Part shown: positions 8,057-16,831 of the stretch, piece after piece
Numbering within the stretch: the stretch's first letter is position 1
Layout of the letters: the number at the start of each line of letters is the position of its first letter
From: Halothece sp. PCC 7418
GTDB lineage: Bacteria > Cyanobacteriota > Cyanobacteriia > Cyanobacteriales > Rubidibacteraceae
DNA: 64,000 nucleotides
NCBI RefSeq assembly: GCF_000317635.1
Contig: NC_019779.1
Location: 1,302,001-1,366,000 of the forward strand
Direction of reading: 5' to 3'
Position numbers and translations under genes: made by a program
The notes under the pieces: model-generated
Seen by the model: only the letters and a program-made list of their open reading frames with translations
Told to the model about the DNA's origin: nothing
The model's database searches: none

Positions 8057-10528
8057 ATGTTTGAACGCTTCACAGAAAAAGCAATTAAGGTGATTATGCT
8101 TGCCCAAGAGGAAGCACGTCGCCTCGGTCATAACTTCGTTGGCACAGAACAAATCCTTCTTGGCTTAATCGGAGAAGGAACAGGGGTTGCAGCGAAGGTT
8201 CTCAAATCAATGGGAGTCAATCTCAAAGATGCTCGCATTGAAGTGGAAAAAATTATTGGACGCGGTTCAGGCTTTGTTGCCGTTGAAATTCCTTTCACTC
8301 CTAGAGCGAAACGAGTTTTAGAGCTTTCTCTTGAAGAAGCACGGCAATTGGGACATAACTATATTGGAACCGAACACCTTCTTCTCGGGTTGATTCGCGA
8401 AGGAGAAGGGGTCGCAGCCCGCGTCCTAGAAAACTTAGGGGTTGACCTCTCCAAAGTCCGCACGCAAGTGATTCGGATGTTAGGGGAAACCGCCGAAGTT
8501 TCCAGTGGTTCGAGTCAAGGACGGACAAAAACGCCCACCCTCGATGAATTTGGTTCTAATCTCACCCAACTTGCCACCGATAGTAAACTCGATCCCGTGG
8601 TCGGTCGTCAAAATGAAATTGAGCGGGTGATCCAAATTCTGGGTCGTCGCACGAAAAACAATCCCGTTTTGATTGGTGAACCTGGGGTGGGTAAAACCGC
8701 GATCGCGGAAGGATTAGCCCAGCGCATCTCCAATGAAGATGTTCCCGACATCCTCGAAAACAAACGGGTGGTCACCCTCGATATTGGTTTACTCGTTGCA
8801 GGAACAAAATATCGCGGGGAATTTGAAGAGCGTCTGAAAAAAATCATGGACGAAATTCGTCAAGCTGGAAATGTGATCCTAGTCATTGACGAAGTTCATA
8901 CTTTGATCGGTGCAGGAGCAGCAGAAGGCGCAATTGATGCAGCGAATATCCTCAAACCTGCCTTAGCGCGAGGAGAACTGCAATGTATCGGTGCAACCAC
9001 TCTCGATGAGTATCGCAAACACATTGAGCGAGATGCAGCGTTAGAACGTCGGTTCCAACCCGTGATGGTGGGAGAACCCACAGTAGAAGATACCGTGGAA
9101 ATCCTCTTTGGCTTGCGCGATCGCTATGAACAGCACCACAAGCTGAGAATTACTGATGCAGCATTGGATGCAGCAGCAAAACTGTCTGATCGTTACATCA
9201 GCGATCGCTATCTTCCCGATAAAGCGATTGACCTGATTGATGAGGCGGGTTCTCGGGTGCGTTTGATTAACTCGCAACTGCCTCCCGCAGCAAAAGAACT
9301 GGATGAAGAACTGCGTCAAGTGCTCAAGCAAAAAGATGACGCGGTACGCTCTCAAGACTTTGATCGGGCGGGAGAACTGCGCGATCGCGAGATGGAAATC
9401 AAGAGCGAAATCCGTTCTCTTGCCTCTGCGAAAAATACAGAAACCAGCCAAGATGACCAAGTCGGTCCCGTGGTTGATGTGGAAGAAATCGCCCACATCG
9501 TCGCCTCTTGGACAGGCGTTCCCGTCAGCAAGATTACCGAAACTGAATCGGAAAAACTGCTGCACATGGAAGGCACCTTGCACGAGCGTCTCATCGGTCA
9601 AGAAGAAGCGGTTCGCGCCGTTTCCCGCGCCATCCGTCGCGCCCGTGTTGGTCTGAAAAATCCCAACCGCCCGATCGCGAGCTTTATCTTCTCCGGTCCC
9701 ACAGGTGTTGGTAAAACTGAGTTGACCAAGGCATTAGCGACCTACTTCTTCGGTTCAGAAGAAGCCATGATTCGCCTCGATATGTCTGAATTCATGGAAC
9801 GCCATACGGTTTCCAAGCTCATTGGTTCGCCTCCAGGCTACGTGGGCTACAACGAAGGCGGACAACTAACCGAAGCGGTGCGTCGTCGTCCTTATACCGT
9901 GGTTCTCTTTGATGAGATTGAAAAAGCCCACCCCGATGTCTTCAATATGCTCCTGCAAATTTTAGAAGACGGTCGTCTAACTGATGCGAAAGGTCGCACG
10001 GTCGATTTCAAAAACACCTTGCTCATCATGACCTCCAATATTGGGTCTAAGGTCATCGAAAAAGGTGGTGGCGGACTTGGCTTTGAACTCGACGAAGACC
10101 AAGCCGAATCGCAATATAACCGCATTCGTTCCCTCGTTAACGAAGAATTGAAGCAATACTTCCGTCCCGAATTCCTCAACCGTCTTGACGAAATCATCGT
10201 CTTCCGTCAACTCAACCGTGAGGAAGTCAAGGAAATTGCCGAAATTATGCTGCACGAAGTCTTCTCGCGTTTGACCGAGCAAGAAATTAAGCTGGAAGTG
10301 ACCGAGGCGTTCAAAGAGCGATTAGTCGAAGAAGGGTACAGCCCCAGTTATGGTGCGCGTCCGCTTCGCCGAGCGATTATGCGCTTGTTAGAAGATATCC
10401 TCGCTGAGGAAATTCTCTCTGGTCGCCTAAGCGAAGGAGATACAGCCACCGTTGATGTGGTGGAAGGGGATGTAAAAGTCTTCCCACAGGAGAAGAAAAA
10501 AGAGTTACTTCCTCAAGGATCAGAGTAA
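8057..10528 (+). CDS. clpC: ATP-dependent Clp protease ATP-binding subunit ClpC
   Basis: An 823-residue class I Hsp100 unfoldase that feeds ClpP-type proteases. Two N-terminal Clp_N repeats (about 1-145), each with a GHN(F/Y)(V/I)GTE motif, are followed by AAA-1 with Walker A GEPGVGKT (~207) and Walker [11 protein letters not shown]. The UVR-type middle segment ([16 protein letters not shown], ~430) defines ClpC rather than ClpA/B. AAA-2 has Walker A GPTGVGKT (~546) and the family's C-terminal [15 protein letters not shown]. ClpC is the essential housekeeping Clp ATPase in cyanobacteria and is related to chloroplast ClpC. It is followed by a strong terminator, so it is probably monocistronic. 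Confidence 0.97.
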   Translation: MFERFTEKAIKVIMLAQEEARRLGHNFVGTEQILLGLIGEGTGVAAKVLKSMGVNLKDARIEVEKIIGRGSGFVAVEIPFTPRAKRVLELSLEEARQLGHNYIGTEHLLLGLIREGEGVAARVLENLGVDLSKVRTQVIRMLGETAEVSSGSSQGRTKTPTLDEFGSNLTQLATDSKLDPVVGRQNEIERVIQILGRRTKNNPVLIGEPGVGKTAIAEGLAQRISNEDVPDILENKRVVTLDIGLLVAGTKYRGEFEERLKKIMDEIRQAGNVILVIDEVHTLIGAGAAEGAIDAANILKPALARGELQCIGATTLDEYRKHIERDAALERRFQPVMVGEPTVEDTVEILFGLRDRYEQHHKLRITDAALDAAAKLSDRYISDRYLPDKAIDLIDEAGSRVRLINSQLPPAAKELDEELRQVLKQKDDAVRSQDFDRAGELRDREMEIKSEIRSLASAKNTETSQDDQVGPVVDVEEIAHIVASWTGVPVSKITETESEKLLHMEGTLHERLIGQEEAVRAVSRAIRRARVGLKNPNRPIASFIFSGPTGVGKTELTKALATYFFGSEEAMIRLDMSEFMERHTVSKLIGSPPGYVGYNEGGQLTEAVRRRPYTVVLFDEIEKAHPDVFNMLLQILEDGRLTDAKGRTVDFKNTLLIMTSNIGSKVIEKGGGGLGFELDEDQAESQYNRIRSLVNEELKQYFRPEFLNRLDEIIVFRQLNREEVKEIAEIMLHEVFSRLTEQEIKLEVTEAFKERLVEEGYSPSYGARPLRRAIMRLLEDILAEEILSGRLSEGDTATVDVVEGDVKVFPQEKKKELLPQGSE

Positions 10529-10578
10529 TTAAGAAACATCACCTTAATTGCTGTTAATCCCTTAATTGAATTGAAGAG

Positions 10579-10609
10579 GCGGTAGAACATTAAATTCTAC
10601 CGCTTTTTC
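10579..10609 (+). terminator. Rho-independent terminator after clpC
   Basis: Perfect 9-bp stem GCGGTAGAA / TTCTACCGC with a 7-base loop, followed directly by TTTTTCTT. It lies 50 bases after the clpC stop. Confidence 0.9.
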
Positions 10610-10649
10610 TTATTGCTATAGTCCTTCCAACAAAGACTGAACTTCCTCC

Positions 10650-10805
10650 TCATGAGTTATCCATGGCTGATTCCACCGATTCTTCGGCTGGTGCAGGTGC
10701 TAACATATCATCGGGGAGGAAAATGCGCGCACTCACTGCTAATAAAGCCAGACCAAATGTAAGAATAACCAGAAAGGGGATGATATAAGCGCGAACAATA
10801 TTCAT
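10650..10805 (-). CDS. Small single-span membrane protein (51 aa)
   Basis: Read on the minus strand from the ATG at 10805: MNIVRAYIIPFLVILTFGLA opens the protein, and hydrophobicity continues to about residue 30. PDDM, a short Ala/Pro-rich acidic tail and TGA at 10650-10652 follow. A single N-terminal helix with a short acidic tail resembles the small thylakoid or plasma-membrane proteins common in cyanobacteria, but I cannot assign it to a named complex. It is a separate unit between convergent clpC and divergent glycosyltransferase genes. Below common ORF cutoffs, so easily missed. Confidence 0.65.
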   Translation of the reverse strand: MNIVRAYIIPFLVILTFGLALLAVSARIFLPDDMLAPAPAEESVESAMDNS

Positions 10806-10877
10806 GGCTTCAATAATGAGTAAAATTGAGTTGTTTTTAACGTTTCCCAGTTTAACTGATTTAAGGTTTTTTAGTTA

Positions 10878-11633
10878 ATGACTCGCGTTTCTATTATTAT
10901 TCCTACCCTTAATGAAGCCACTTTGTTACAAAAGACATTACCGCGTCTGAGTCTTTTATCACCAACTGCAAAAGAAATTATTATTGTTGATGGGGGAAGT
11001 GAAGATCGCACCCTGGTTGTTATTGACGAAATTGTATCTCAATTTTTTCCTCCTTCTGTGATTCAAGTGATCAAGACATCTCGTGGACGAGCAAAACAAC
11101 TGAATGCAGGAGTGGAAATAGCAACTGGAGATTATTTATGTTTTCTCCATGCAGATACGTATGTCCCTTATGATTTAGTGGATGTAATTAGTAAAGTCTT
11201 ATTTGACCCAAATATTGCTTGTGCTGGCTTTATTTCCATCATGAGTGGTTGTCAAAAAACGCGCTGGGGAATTTCCTTGCATAATTTTCTTAAAACCTAT
11301 TATGCCCCTTTTTTATTTCGTCCTTGGCTTTTTTTCCGCAAAGGATTACGAGTCTTGTTTGGTGACCAAGTTATGTTTTGTCGTCGCAAAGAGTTTTTAG
11401 ATTGTGGTGGGTTTGATGCCACACTTCCTATTATGGAAGAAGCAGATTTATGCTTCCGTTTATGCCATTATGGTCGTATTAAGCAAGTTAATCGTATTGT
11501 CGAATCTTCTGATCGAAGAGTGGCAAAATGGGGCACCTTAAAAGCTAATTTTATTTATTTAATGATTGGTAGTTTGTGGGGAATGGGAGTTTCAGCGCAT
11601 TGGTTAAAACGATTTTATGAAGAAGTGCGTTAA
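10878..11633 (+). CDS. Family 2 glycosyltransferase, TIGR04283-like
   Basis: A 251-residue GT-A enzyme. The N-terminus MTRVSIIIPTLNEATLLQKT and IIIVDGGSEDRTLVV are the nucleotide-binding strand and first acidic site; FLHADTYVPYDLV contains the DXD-like metal site; GDQVMFCRRKEFLDCGGFD and IMEEADLCFRL are the acceptor-side blocks. This pattern matches the TIGR04283 subgroup linked to arsenosugar-type or rSAM/selenodomain gene sets, although no such partner lies nearby. A hydrophobic C-terminal segment (YLMIGSLWGMGVSAHWL) may associate with the membrane. The acceptor is unknown. Confidence 0.82.
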   Translation: MTRVSIIIPTLNEATLLQKTLPRLSLLSPTAKEIIIVDGGSEDRTLVVIDEIVSQFFPPSVIQVIKTSRGRAKQLNAGVEIATGDYLCFLHADTYVPYDLVDVISKVLFDPNIACAGFISIMSGCQKTRWGISLHNFLKTYYAPFLFRPWLFFRKGLRVLFGDQVMFCRRKEFLDCGGFDATLPIMEEADLCFRLCHYGRIKQVNRIVESSDRRVAKWGTLKANFIYLMIGSLWGMGVSAHWLKRFYEEVR

Positions 11634-11676
11634 ATCTAGCGCTCAAGAAACAAAAATCAAGAATGTATCTCATGAT

Positions 11677-12363
11677 TTACTGTTCATTTAAATGCCAATC
11701 ATAGGGCAAATATTGAAGAGAAACCGATTCTTGAACAGTCTCTGATAAATATTGATTGAGATAATTAGGAAGGGATGAACTGACTTGGAAAAAATCTTTT
11801 TGATACCACTTAAAAATTGGACTGAGGTGCAACATATTCTGATCAGGATTATATTTCACTTTGCTGGGGTTATTAATAAAACGTTCTGCATCCCTGGTTA
11901 ATTGTTCCTCAATTCGCGTGGGATTATAGGCTTCATTGCGTAATAAAGGACATCCTCTAGCAGCACAAACAAGGGCAAAATGAATGCGAGGATCTTGCCA
12001 GCGTTGCCGTAGCATTTTATGCTCAATGTCATTGAGACTTAGAGCTTGATCATCTAAAGTATAAACCGATCGCGCAAAAAATCGGAAAAAAGAAAGCCAG
12101 TTTGGAATCCCCAAAAAAGTGGGAAGAATGGACGGGATCGGATATCGCTTGAGAATTTCGCGAATAACAAGCGCATTATAAAGGTTGATCAGGAGGGTAA
12201 ACTGTTCTTCAGGACTCAGTTGTTGCAACTGACAAGAAGCAAGAGAATCTAACCAGCCATTGAGTTCTTGTTTGGATTGTAATTGCCAAGTTTGATAATC
12301 CACTTCTCCTTGCGAATTCACATATTCTTTTAATAACTGATCCCAAACTGAATAATCAATCAT
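11677..12363 (-). CDS. DUF547 domain-containing protein
   Basis: A 228-residue protein with the DUF547 hallmarks: FTLLINLYNALVIREIL, LSLNDIEHKMLRQRWQDPRIHFALVCAARGCPLLR, and EQLTRDAERFINNPSKV. Cys and His in the central block resemble a thiol-protease-like site, but the family's activity is not established. No signal peptide is visible. The start codon lies only six bases from the start of the divergent rhodanese gene. Confidence 0.85.
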   Translation of the reverse strand: MIDYSVWDQLLKEYVNSQGEVDYQTWQLQSKQELNGWLDSLASCQLQQLSPEEQFTLLINLYNALVIREILKRYPIPSILPTFLGIPNWLSFFRFFARSVYTLDDQALSLNDIEHKMLRQRWQDPRIHFALVCAARGCPLLRNEAYNPTRIEEQLTRDAERFINNPSKVKYNPDQNMLHLSPIFKWYQKDFFQVSSSLPNYLNQYLSETVQESVSLQYLPYDWHLNEQ

Positions 12364-12369
12364 AAAATT

Positions 12370-12849
12370 ATGGTTTTATCTTCGTTGAAATTCCTAATAA
12401 CTCCTTTTCGGAGTATAGCGTGGCTTTTATTGAAATCTAAAATTCGTCGTGATTTCCCAACTGTCAAACAATTGCAGACAAAAACCTTAGCCCATTGGTT
12501 AGAACAAAATGAATCTAACCTTCAGTTAATTGATACTCGCAACGAAGAAGAGTTTTTAGTCAGTCATCTCCCTCAAGCCCAACATATTCCTGATGTAGAA
12601 ACAGCAAAAGCCAAACTGAATCCCCAAAAAACAATTATCGCTTATTGTTCTGTGGGCTATCGTTCCTCTCGCCTCGCTCAACAGTTGCAGGCTCTAGGAT
12701 ATAATCAAGTTTGGAATCTAGAAGGCTCAATTTTTCAATGGGCAAATGAGGGACGACCTTTAATCCATCAGGAGCAACCCACCCAGCAAGTCCATCCCTA
12801 TAGTAAAAACTGGCAATGGTTATTGAACCAAGACAAGGTGAACAAATAA
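12370..12849 (+). CDS. Rhodanese-like domain protein
   Basis: A 159-residue single-domain sulfurtransferase. A hydrophobic/basic N-terminal segment (about residues 5-25) may anchor it. Residues ~33-130 form the rhodanese domain with LQLIDTRNEEEFLVSHLPQAQHIP and the active-site loop AYCSVGYRSS (catalytic Cys ~93). Such proteins carry persulfide sulfur for thiolation or detoxification; the partner is unknown. The ATG sits six bases from the divergent DUF547 start, leaving no space for a normal ribosome-binding site outside that gene. Confidence 0.85.
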   Translation: MVLSSLKFLITPFRSIAWLLLKSKIRRDFPTVKQLQTKTLAHWLEQNESNLQLIDTRNEEEFLVSHLPQAQHIPDVETAKAKLNPQKTIIAYCSVGYRSSRLAQQLQALGYNQVWNLEGSIFQWANEGRPLIHQEQPTQQVHPYSKNWQWLLNQDKVNK

Positions 12850-12853
12850 CAAA

Positions 12854-12867
12854 TGACTAATGACTAA
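12854..12867 (+). repeat. Two TGACTAA heptamers abutting a start codon
   Basis: TGACTAA occurs twice in tandem; the last A is also the first base of the next gene's ATG. The same heptamer forms a four-copy array at 26411-26438. Confidence 0.7.
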
Positions 12868-14012
12868 TGTTTAAGCTTCAACCGATCACGATTCCTGTTT
12901 TAGACCGCTATTTAAGTCGAGAACTGATCCTTCCCTTTTTCTTTGGGGTGGGGGCGTTTGCATCCATTGGACTGTCAGTGGGAACCGTGTTTGAGTTAGT
13001 GCGACAAGTCGCAGAGTCGGGATTATCGATCGCGATCGCGCTGCGGGTTTTTCTCCTGCGGATGCCAGAATTTATTGTCTTAGCCTTTCCCATGTCCACC
13101 TTACTCGCAACGCTAATGACTTATGGTCGTCTGTCTAGCGATAGTGAAATTATCGCCTTGCGTAGTGTCGGGGTGAGTGTGTATCGGTTAGTGATTCCCG
13201 CCCTGATCATGAGTTTAGTCGTCACAGGGATGACATTTGCCTTTAATGAGTCTCTTGTTCCCGCAGCGAGTTATGAAGCCAGAATCACCCTTGAACGGGC
13301 GTTAAAAGGCGAAAAACCTGCCTTTCGGCAAAAAAATATTCTCTACACCGATTATGATGATGTGGAACAACCCAATGGCGAAGAACGAGAAATCCTTGTC
13401 CGCTTGTTTTATGCAGAACAATTTAATGGCGAACAGATGCGGGGATTAACCGTCATCGATCGCACCCGAGAAAACATTAGTCAGATTATTAATGCTGAGT
13501 CTGCAACTTGGAATCCGAGTTTAAATAAATGGGATTTTTACAATGGGACGAGTTACGTGATTGCTCCCGATACTTCCTATAATAATGTCGTTCAATTTGA
13601 GCATAAAGTTTTAAACTTACCGAAAACGCCTCTGGATTTAACGCAGCGATCGCGCGACTATGGCGAAATGAACTTAGCGCAATCTTTAGAATATTTAGAT
13701 CTGGTTCGCGCCACCAGCGATGATGATAAACTCAAAGAGTTAAAAGTCCGAATCCAACAAAAAGTCTCTTTTCCTTTCGTTTGTTTAGTCTTTGGGTTAG
13801 TCGGGGCTTCTTTAGGCACAAAACCGCAACAAACAGGACGCGGAACCAGCTTCGGGATTAGTATTTTAATTATTTTCGGCTATTACCTACTCGCCTTTAT
13901 TTCGGGCGCGATCGGACAAGTGGGAATTTTATCTCCCTTTATGGCAGCGTGGATTCCTAACTTTTTAGGCTTTGGAATCGGTGGGTGGTTACTGTTTCGA
14001 TCCGCCCACTAA
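12867..14012 (+). CDS. LptF/LptG-family permease (YjgP/YjgQ)
   Basis: A 381-residue permease with the family layout: three N-terminal membrane helices beginning LDRYLSRELILPFFFGVG, a ~150-residue beta-rich periplasmic domain (about 150-290), then three C-terminal helices ending in GIGGWLLFRSAH. LptF/G pair in the LptBFG complex that extracts lipopolysaccharide from the inner membrane; cyanobacteria often encode a single such permease. No lptB ATPase gene is nearby. HIP1 copies lie within the coding region, as expected for a resident gene. Confidence 0.88.
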   Translation: MFKLQPITIPVLDRYLSRELILPFFFGVGAFASIGLSVGTVFELVRQVAESGLSIAIALRVFLLRMPEFIVLAFPMSTLLATLMTYGRLSSDSEIIALRSVGVSVYRLVIPALIMSLVVTGMTFAFNESLVPAASYEARITLERALKGEKPAFRQKNILYTDYDDVEQPNGEEREILVRLFYAEQFNGEQMRGLTVIDRTRENISQIINAESATWNPSLNKWDFYNGTSYVIAPDTSYNNVVQFEHKVLNLPKTPLDLTQRSRDYGEMNLAQSLEYLDLVRATSDDDKLKELKVRIQQKVSFPFVCLVFGLVGASLGTKPQQTGRGTSFGISILIIFGYYLLAFISGAIGQVGILSPFMAAWIPNFLGFGIGGWLLFRSAH

Positions 14013-14043
14013 AATAAAAACAGTCCCTGATCTTTTTAAAGCC

Positions 14044-14550
14044 ATGATTTTTAAGTTATTTAAACCCGTTATTTTCATCTTCATCATATTTTTTAGTGTC
14101 TTTTTCTTCAATCCAACTGTTAGCTTAGCAACGACTACTGTCGAAATGGCAAGTATTTTTTCTTTTTCGGGAGAACAACCCAAAAACTTAGGCGTTAACA
14201 AGGGGAGTCTATCACCCTGTCCGCAAACCCCCAATTGCGTATCCAGCCAAAGTAAAGATGTGACCCATAAAGTTGAACCGTTAACTTATAATTCTTCCCG
14301 AAAAGAAGCCCTGAATAAGCTCAAAACCATGATCGAAGAAACGGATCATGCCAAAATCATAGAAGCAACATCGAATTATTTATATGCTCAATATACGAGT
14401 CGGATTATGGGCTTTGTTGACGATGTAGAATTTTATTTAGACCCCCAAGAAAATGTGATTCATGTTCGTTCCGCCTCCCGTGTGGGCGAATCAGATTTAG
14501 GGGTCAACCGCCGTCGCATTGAAAGCATTCGCGAACAATTTCAAGCCTAA
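14044..14550 (+). CDS. DUF1499 domain exported protein
   Basis: The start at ATG 14044 gives a protein opening with MIFKLFKPVIFIFIIFFSVF, a clear signal peptide or anchor; an upstream ATG at 13972 would overlap the permease gene and bury the signal. The mature part has the DUF1499 pattern: LSPCPQTPNCVSSQ (two Cys), a central ATSNYLYAQYTSRIMGFVDDVEFYLD block and HVRSASRVGESDLGVNRRRIE near the end. The function of the family is unknown. It follows the LptF/G gene by 31 bases and is likely in the same transcript. Confidence 0.82.
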   Translation: MIFKLFKPVIFIFIIFFSVFFFNPTVSLATTTVEMASIFSFSGEQPKNLGVNKGSLSPCPQTPNCVSSQSKDVTHKVEPLTYNSSRKEALNKLKTMIEETDHAKIIEATSNYLYAQYTSRIMGFVDDVEFYLDPQENVIHVRSASRVGESDLGVNRRRIESIREQFQA

Positions 14551-14598
14551 ACCAGTAGGGCGTTGCACCCGCCTGAGCACTATGTTAATTTAGCAAAT

Positions 14599-15357
14599 AT
14601 GTATGACGAAGATGACCTCACCCTACTAGATACAGACGCTGACTTCTCAGAAGAAAGCCCTTTGGATCAAATGGAGTCGGTAGAAGAAGAAACCGTCCCT
14701 CTTGATCCAGAGGAAATGCTGCCTTTGTTAACGTCTGAAGAACCAACGCAACGGATGCTTGCTGCCCGTGCGTTTTGCCAGTTAGAAGACGATCGCGCCG
14801 TTCCCGCTTTAATCGTGCTTCTCAAGGATGTTTGCCCCTTAGTGCGTGTCAGTGCTGCCTATGCCTTAGGGCGAAACCCTCATTCTGAGGCTGTTGTTCC
14901 TCTCATTGACCAGTTGGCAACAGACTGGAATGGCTATGTACGCAAGGGCTTAGTGTGGGCTTTGGGAAACTCGCGCGATCGACGTTCCATTCCTCCGCTT
15001 CTCCATGCTCTAGCAACGGATATCTCCGCCGTGCGCCTGTGGGCAGCGAGCGCCCTCACTCATGTGGGAAAACTCAATTACGAAGATATTATTCCCGCAA
15101 TTCCCCCCATTATCGAAGGCTTACGGAAAGATAGTATTCCTGCGGTGCGGAGTAATTGTGCATGGACTTTAGGACAACTTTGCGCGGAGTTGCCCTCCAA
15201 TGTCGTCTATGCCACGGCTGTAGATGCCTTAATTGAAACCTATGTGGAAGATGAAGATTTTGGCGTGAAAGAAGACGCGAAAGCCTCCCTTTTGAAACTC
15301 GGTGATCCTCGCGGTTTGCAGATGATTGAGGAGATTGAAGAACAAGGGTTGATTTAG
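14599..15357 (+). CDS. HEAT-repeat protein with acidic N-terminus
   Basis: I start at ATG 14599 (MYDEDDLTLLD); an in-frame TTG at 14563 adds residues of no visible value. The first ~45 residues are strongly acidic. About five HEAT/PBS-lyase-like repeats follow, each with the A-x-x-A-L-x-x-L/H pattern (VRVSAAYALGRN, VRKGLVWALGNS, VRLWAASALTHVG, VRSNCAWTLGQL). Such cyanobacterial proteins resemble the E/F-type bilin lyase family but many have no lyase role, so only a protein-binding scaffold is claimed. Confidence 0.8.
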   Translation: MYDEDDLTLLDTDADFSEESPLDQMESVEEETVPLDPEEMLPLLTSEEPTQRMLAARAFCQLEDDRAVPALIVLLKDVCPLVRVSAAYALGRNPHSEAVVPLIDQLATDWNGYVRKGLVWALGNSRDRRSIPPLLHALATDISAVRLWAASALTHVGKLNYEDIIPAIPPIIEGLRKDSIPAVRSNCAWTLGQLCAELPSNVVYATAVDALIETYVEDEDFGVKEDAKASLLKLGDPRGLQMIEEIEEQGLI

Positions 15358-15446
15358 GTTGAAGATAAAATAACTTGATTTGAACCTAGCGTTTTTGATC
15401 AAAACTCGGTTAAGCTCAAGGATGATCCGATCAATTCCAATGTCCG

Positions 15447-15695
15447 ATGATGCAACAACTTGATTCTAATCCGGAAGCTCAACAGTTCACGGCATTCATT
15501 GACCCTTATTTGCTCAGTGCTGCGCGACATATTTATCAAAAATGTTACGAAGTTTATCCAGAAAAGGCAGAACAAACCAGTGGCGTTGCCATTGATCGAG
15601 AAACCTATCGAGGGCAACTGATCTTTAGAGAAAAGCCGGTTCTTTTACCTTGGGAATCATTCATCCCGTCCGAGCAACTCCAAGCCGATCATTAA
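15447..15695 (+). CDS. Conserved-looking hypothetical protein (82 aa)
   Basis: A soluble 82-residue protein with an FIDPYLLSAARHIYQKCYEVYP helix and an FREKPVLLPWESFIP terminus. I do not recognise the family. Support is from the uninterrupted frame with even codon use and its position between two real genes on the same strand, followed by a hairpin. A reverse-strand frame over the same bases is much less convincing. Confidence 0.55.
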   Translation: MMQQLDSNPEAQQFTAFIDPYLLSAARHIYQKCYEVYPEKAEQTSGVAIDRETYRGQLIFREKPVLLPWESFIPSEQLQADH

Positions 15696-15740
15696 AAAAC
15701 GTATAGAAAGGCTAAAACTTATTTACAATCTCCCTTGATG

Positions 15741-15766
15741 ATCCCCAGAGGGGGGATAGGTTTTGT
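15741..15766 (+). terminator. Candidate terminator hairpin
   Basis: ATCCCC / GGGGAT stem around a short purine loop, followed after a few bases by TTTTG. Modest T-run, so a weak call. Confidence 0.4.
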
Positions 15767-15808
15767 TAGCTTGAGAACACAGTGTCTTAATTGTGTTCTG
15801 TAATACTC

Positions 15809-15982
15809 ATGAATAACTCCTCTCAAAGCGATCTCCTCAGTACCATTGCCATTGCTGGAATTGGATCAGGAATTGTCACCTCCTTTGCGGTAAGTCAAGG
15901 ACAATCCCCTTTAACTGCCCTCTTCATCACCGCGATCGCGACAGGGTTTGCTGTGATTTGTCGTCGGGCGGGCTTAGTTTAG
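15809..15982 (+). CDS. Small hydrophobic protein (57 aa)
   Basis: The start at ATG 15809 gives MNNSSQSDLLSTIAIAGIGS, a likely first membrane helix, then a short loop (VSQGQSP) and a second helix TALFITAIATGFAVICRRAG. An upstream TTG at 15791 adds six residues. HIP1 encodes T-A-I-A-T in the second helix. Two-helix hairpin proteins of this size are common in cyanobacteria; the function is unknown. Confidence 0.55.
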   Translation: MNNSSQSDLLSTIAIAGIGSGIVTSFAVSQGQSPLTALFITAIATGFAVICRRAGLV

Positions 15983-16048
15983 TGTAGTTGGGAACTTTTT
16001 GCATTCAATTCCTGTCTTTAACCCTTGACGAGTCACAGGAATGATGCA

Positions 16049-16711
16049 ATGGCTACACATTCGATTTGGAAAAGAGGAACATCAACGGTGCTATCTGTTT
16101 TATTAGGGATAGGAGTCACCACTCCTCTCATTGTATCAGCACCCGCTTCGGCACAGTTATTAGACCGACAAATTGCCCAAAGTCGTCGCGTTGCAATCCC
16201 CTCTGGTGTTTCCTTACCGGTCAGCTATGAGGAAGCGGAAAAAATTGTCGTTCTTCCAGGAGAAACTGTTCCCGTCACCCTCAAGATTGCTGCGAACATC
16301 AAGGATCGACAAGGACGAATTTTGATTCCTTATGGGAGTGAATTAGTGGGAGAAGTGCAGCCAGCTGGAAATGGGGCACGTTTTGTCGCGCAAGAATTAA
16401 AAATTGCTGGGTCATCAGCGCAACCGATTAACGCTACTTCTCAAGTGATTACCCGTCGAGAAACCATTGATCGTGGGGCGAGTACCGGCGATGTTTTAGA
16501 AGGGGCTGCGATTGGTGCTGCTGCAGCTAGTGTGATTGCTGGGATTACTGGCGATCGCGCGATCGCGACAGAAGAAGTGCTCGGTGGTGCTGGTTTAGGG
16601 GCTTTAGGGGGCTTACTCTTAGGAAAAGATGAAGTGGAAGTGATCTCGATTGATCCCAATCAAGACCTTGATATTACCCTTAATTCTCGCCTTGCCCTGT
16701 CCTACTTTTAG
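16049..16711 (+). CDS. Exported glycine-zipper protein
   Basis: The start at ATG 16049 follows an AGGAATG element. A signal peptide ends near PASAQLL. The mature domain begins with a beta-rich region (VSLPVSYEEAEKIVVLPGETVPVTLKI, LIPYGSELVGEVQPAGNGARF), like the pore-lining domain of TrbI/VirB10-type proteins. An Ala/Gly-rich stretch (AAIGAAAASVIAGITG, GGAGLGALGGLL) forms a glycine zipper, and the protein ends ISIDPNQDLDITL. The gene at 22952-23512 has the same order and a similar ending, so the two look like distant paralogues. An envelope location is inferred; the function is unknown. Confidence 0.7.
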   Translation: MATHSIWKRGTSTVLSVLLGIGVTTPLIVSAPASAQLLDRQIAQSRRVAIPSGVSLPVSYEEAEKIVVLPGETVPVTLKIAANIKDRQGRILIPYGSELVGEVQPAGNGARFVAQELKIAGSSAQPINATSQVITRRETIDRGASTGDVLEGAAIGAAAASVIAGITGDRAIATEEVLGGAGLGALGGLLLGKDEVEVISIDPNQDLDITLNSRLALSYF

Positions 16712-16831
16712 CACTGTTAGAACCCGAATGATTCAGGCTCTTCTGGGGGAACTATGATACATTAATACTCATCAGGCAAAAGCCAATCGGCAAGTTGCCC
16801 CAGTTAGAAGAGCGATTACTAATTTTATATC

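Noticed and set aside
9041-9601. Long antisense frame (186 codons) within clpC
   Set aside because: It is a mirror of the highly biased clpC codons; the sense protein is unmistakable.
15399-15617. 72-codon minus-strand frame opposite the 82-residue hypothetical gene
   Set aside because: The plus-strand frame has better composition and context.
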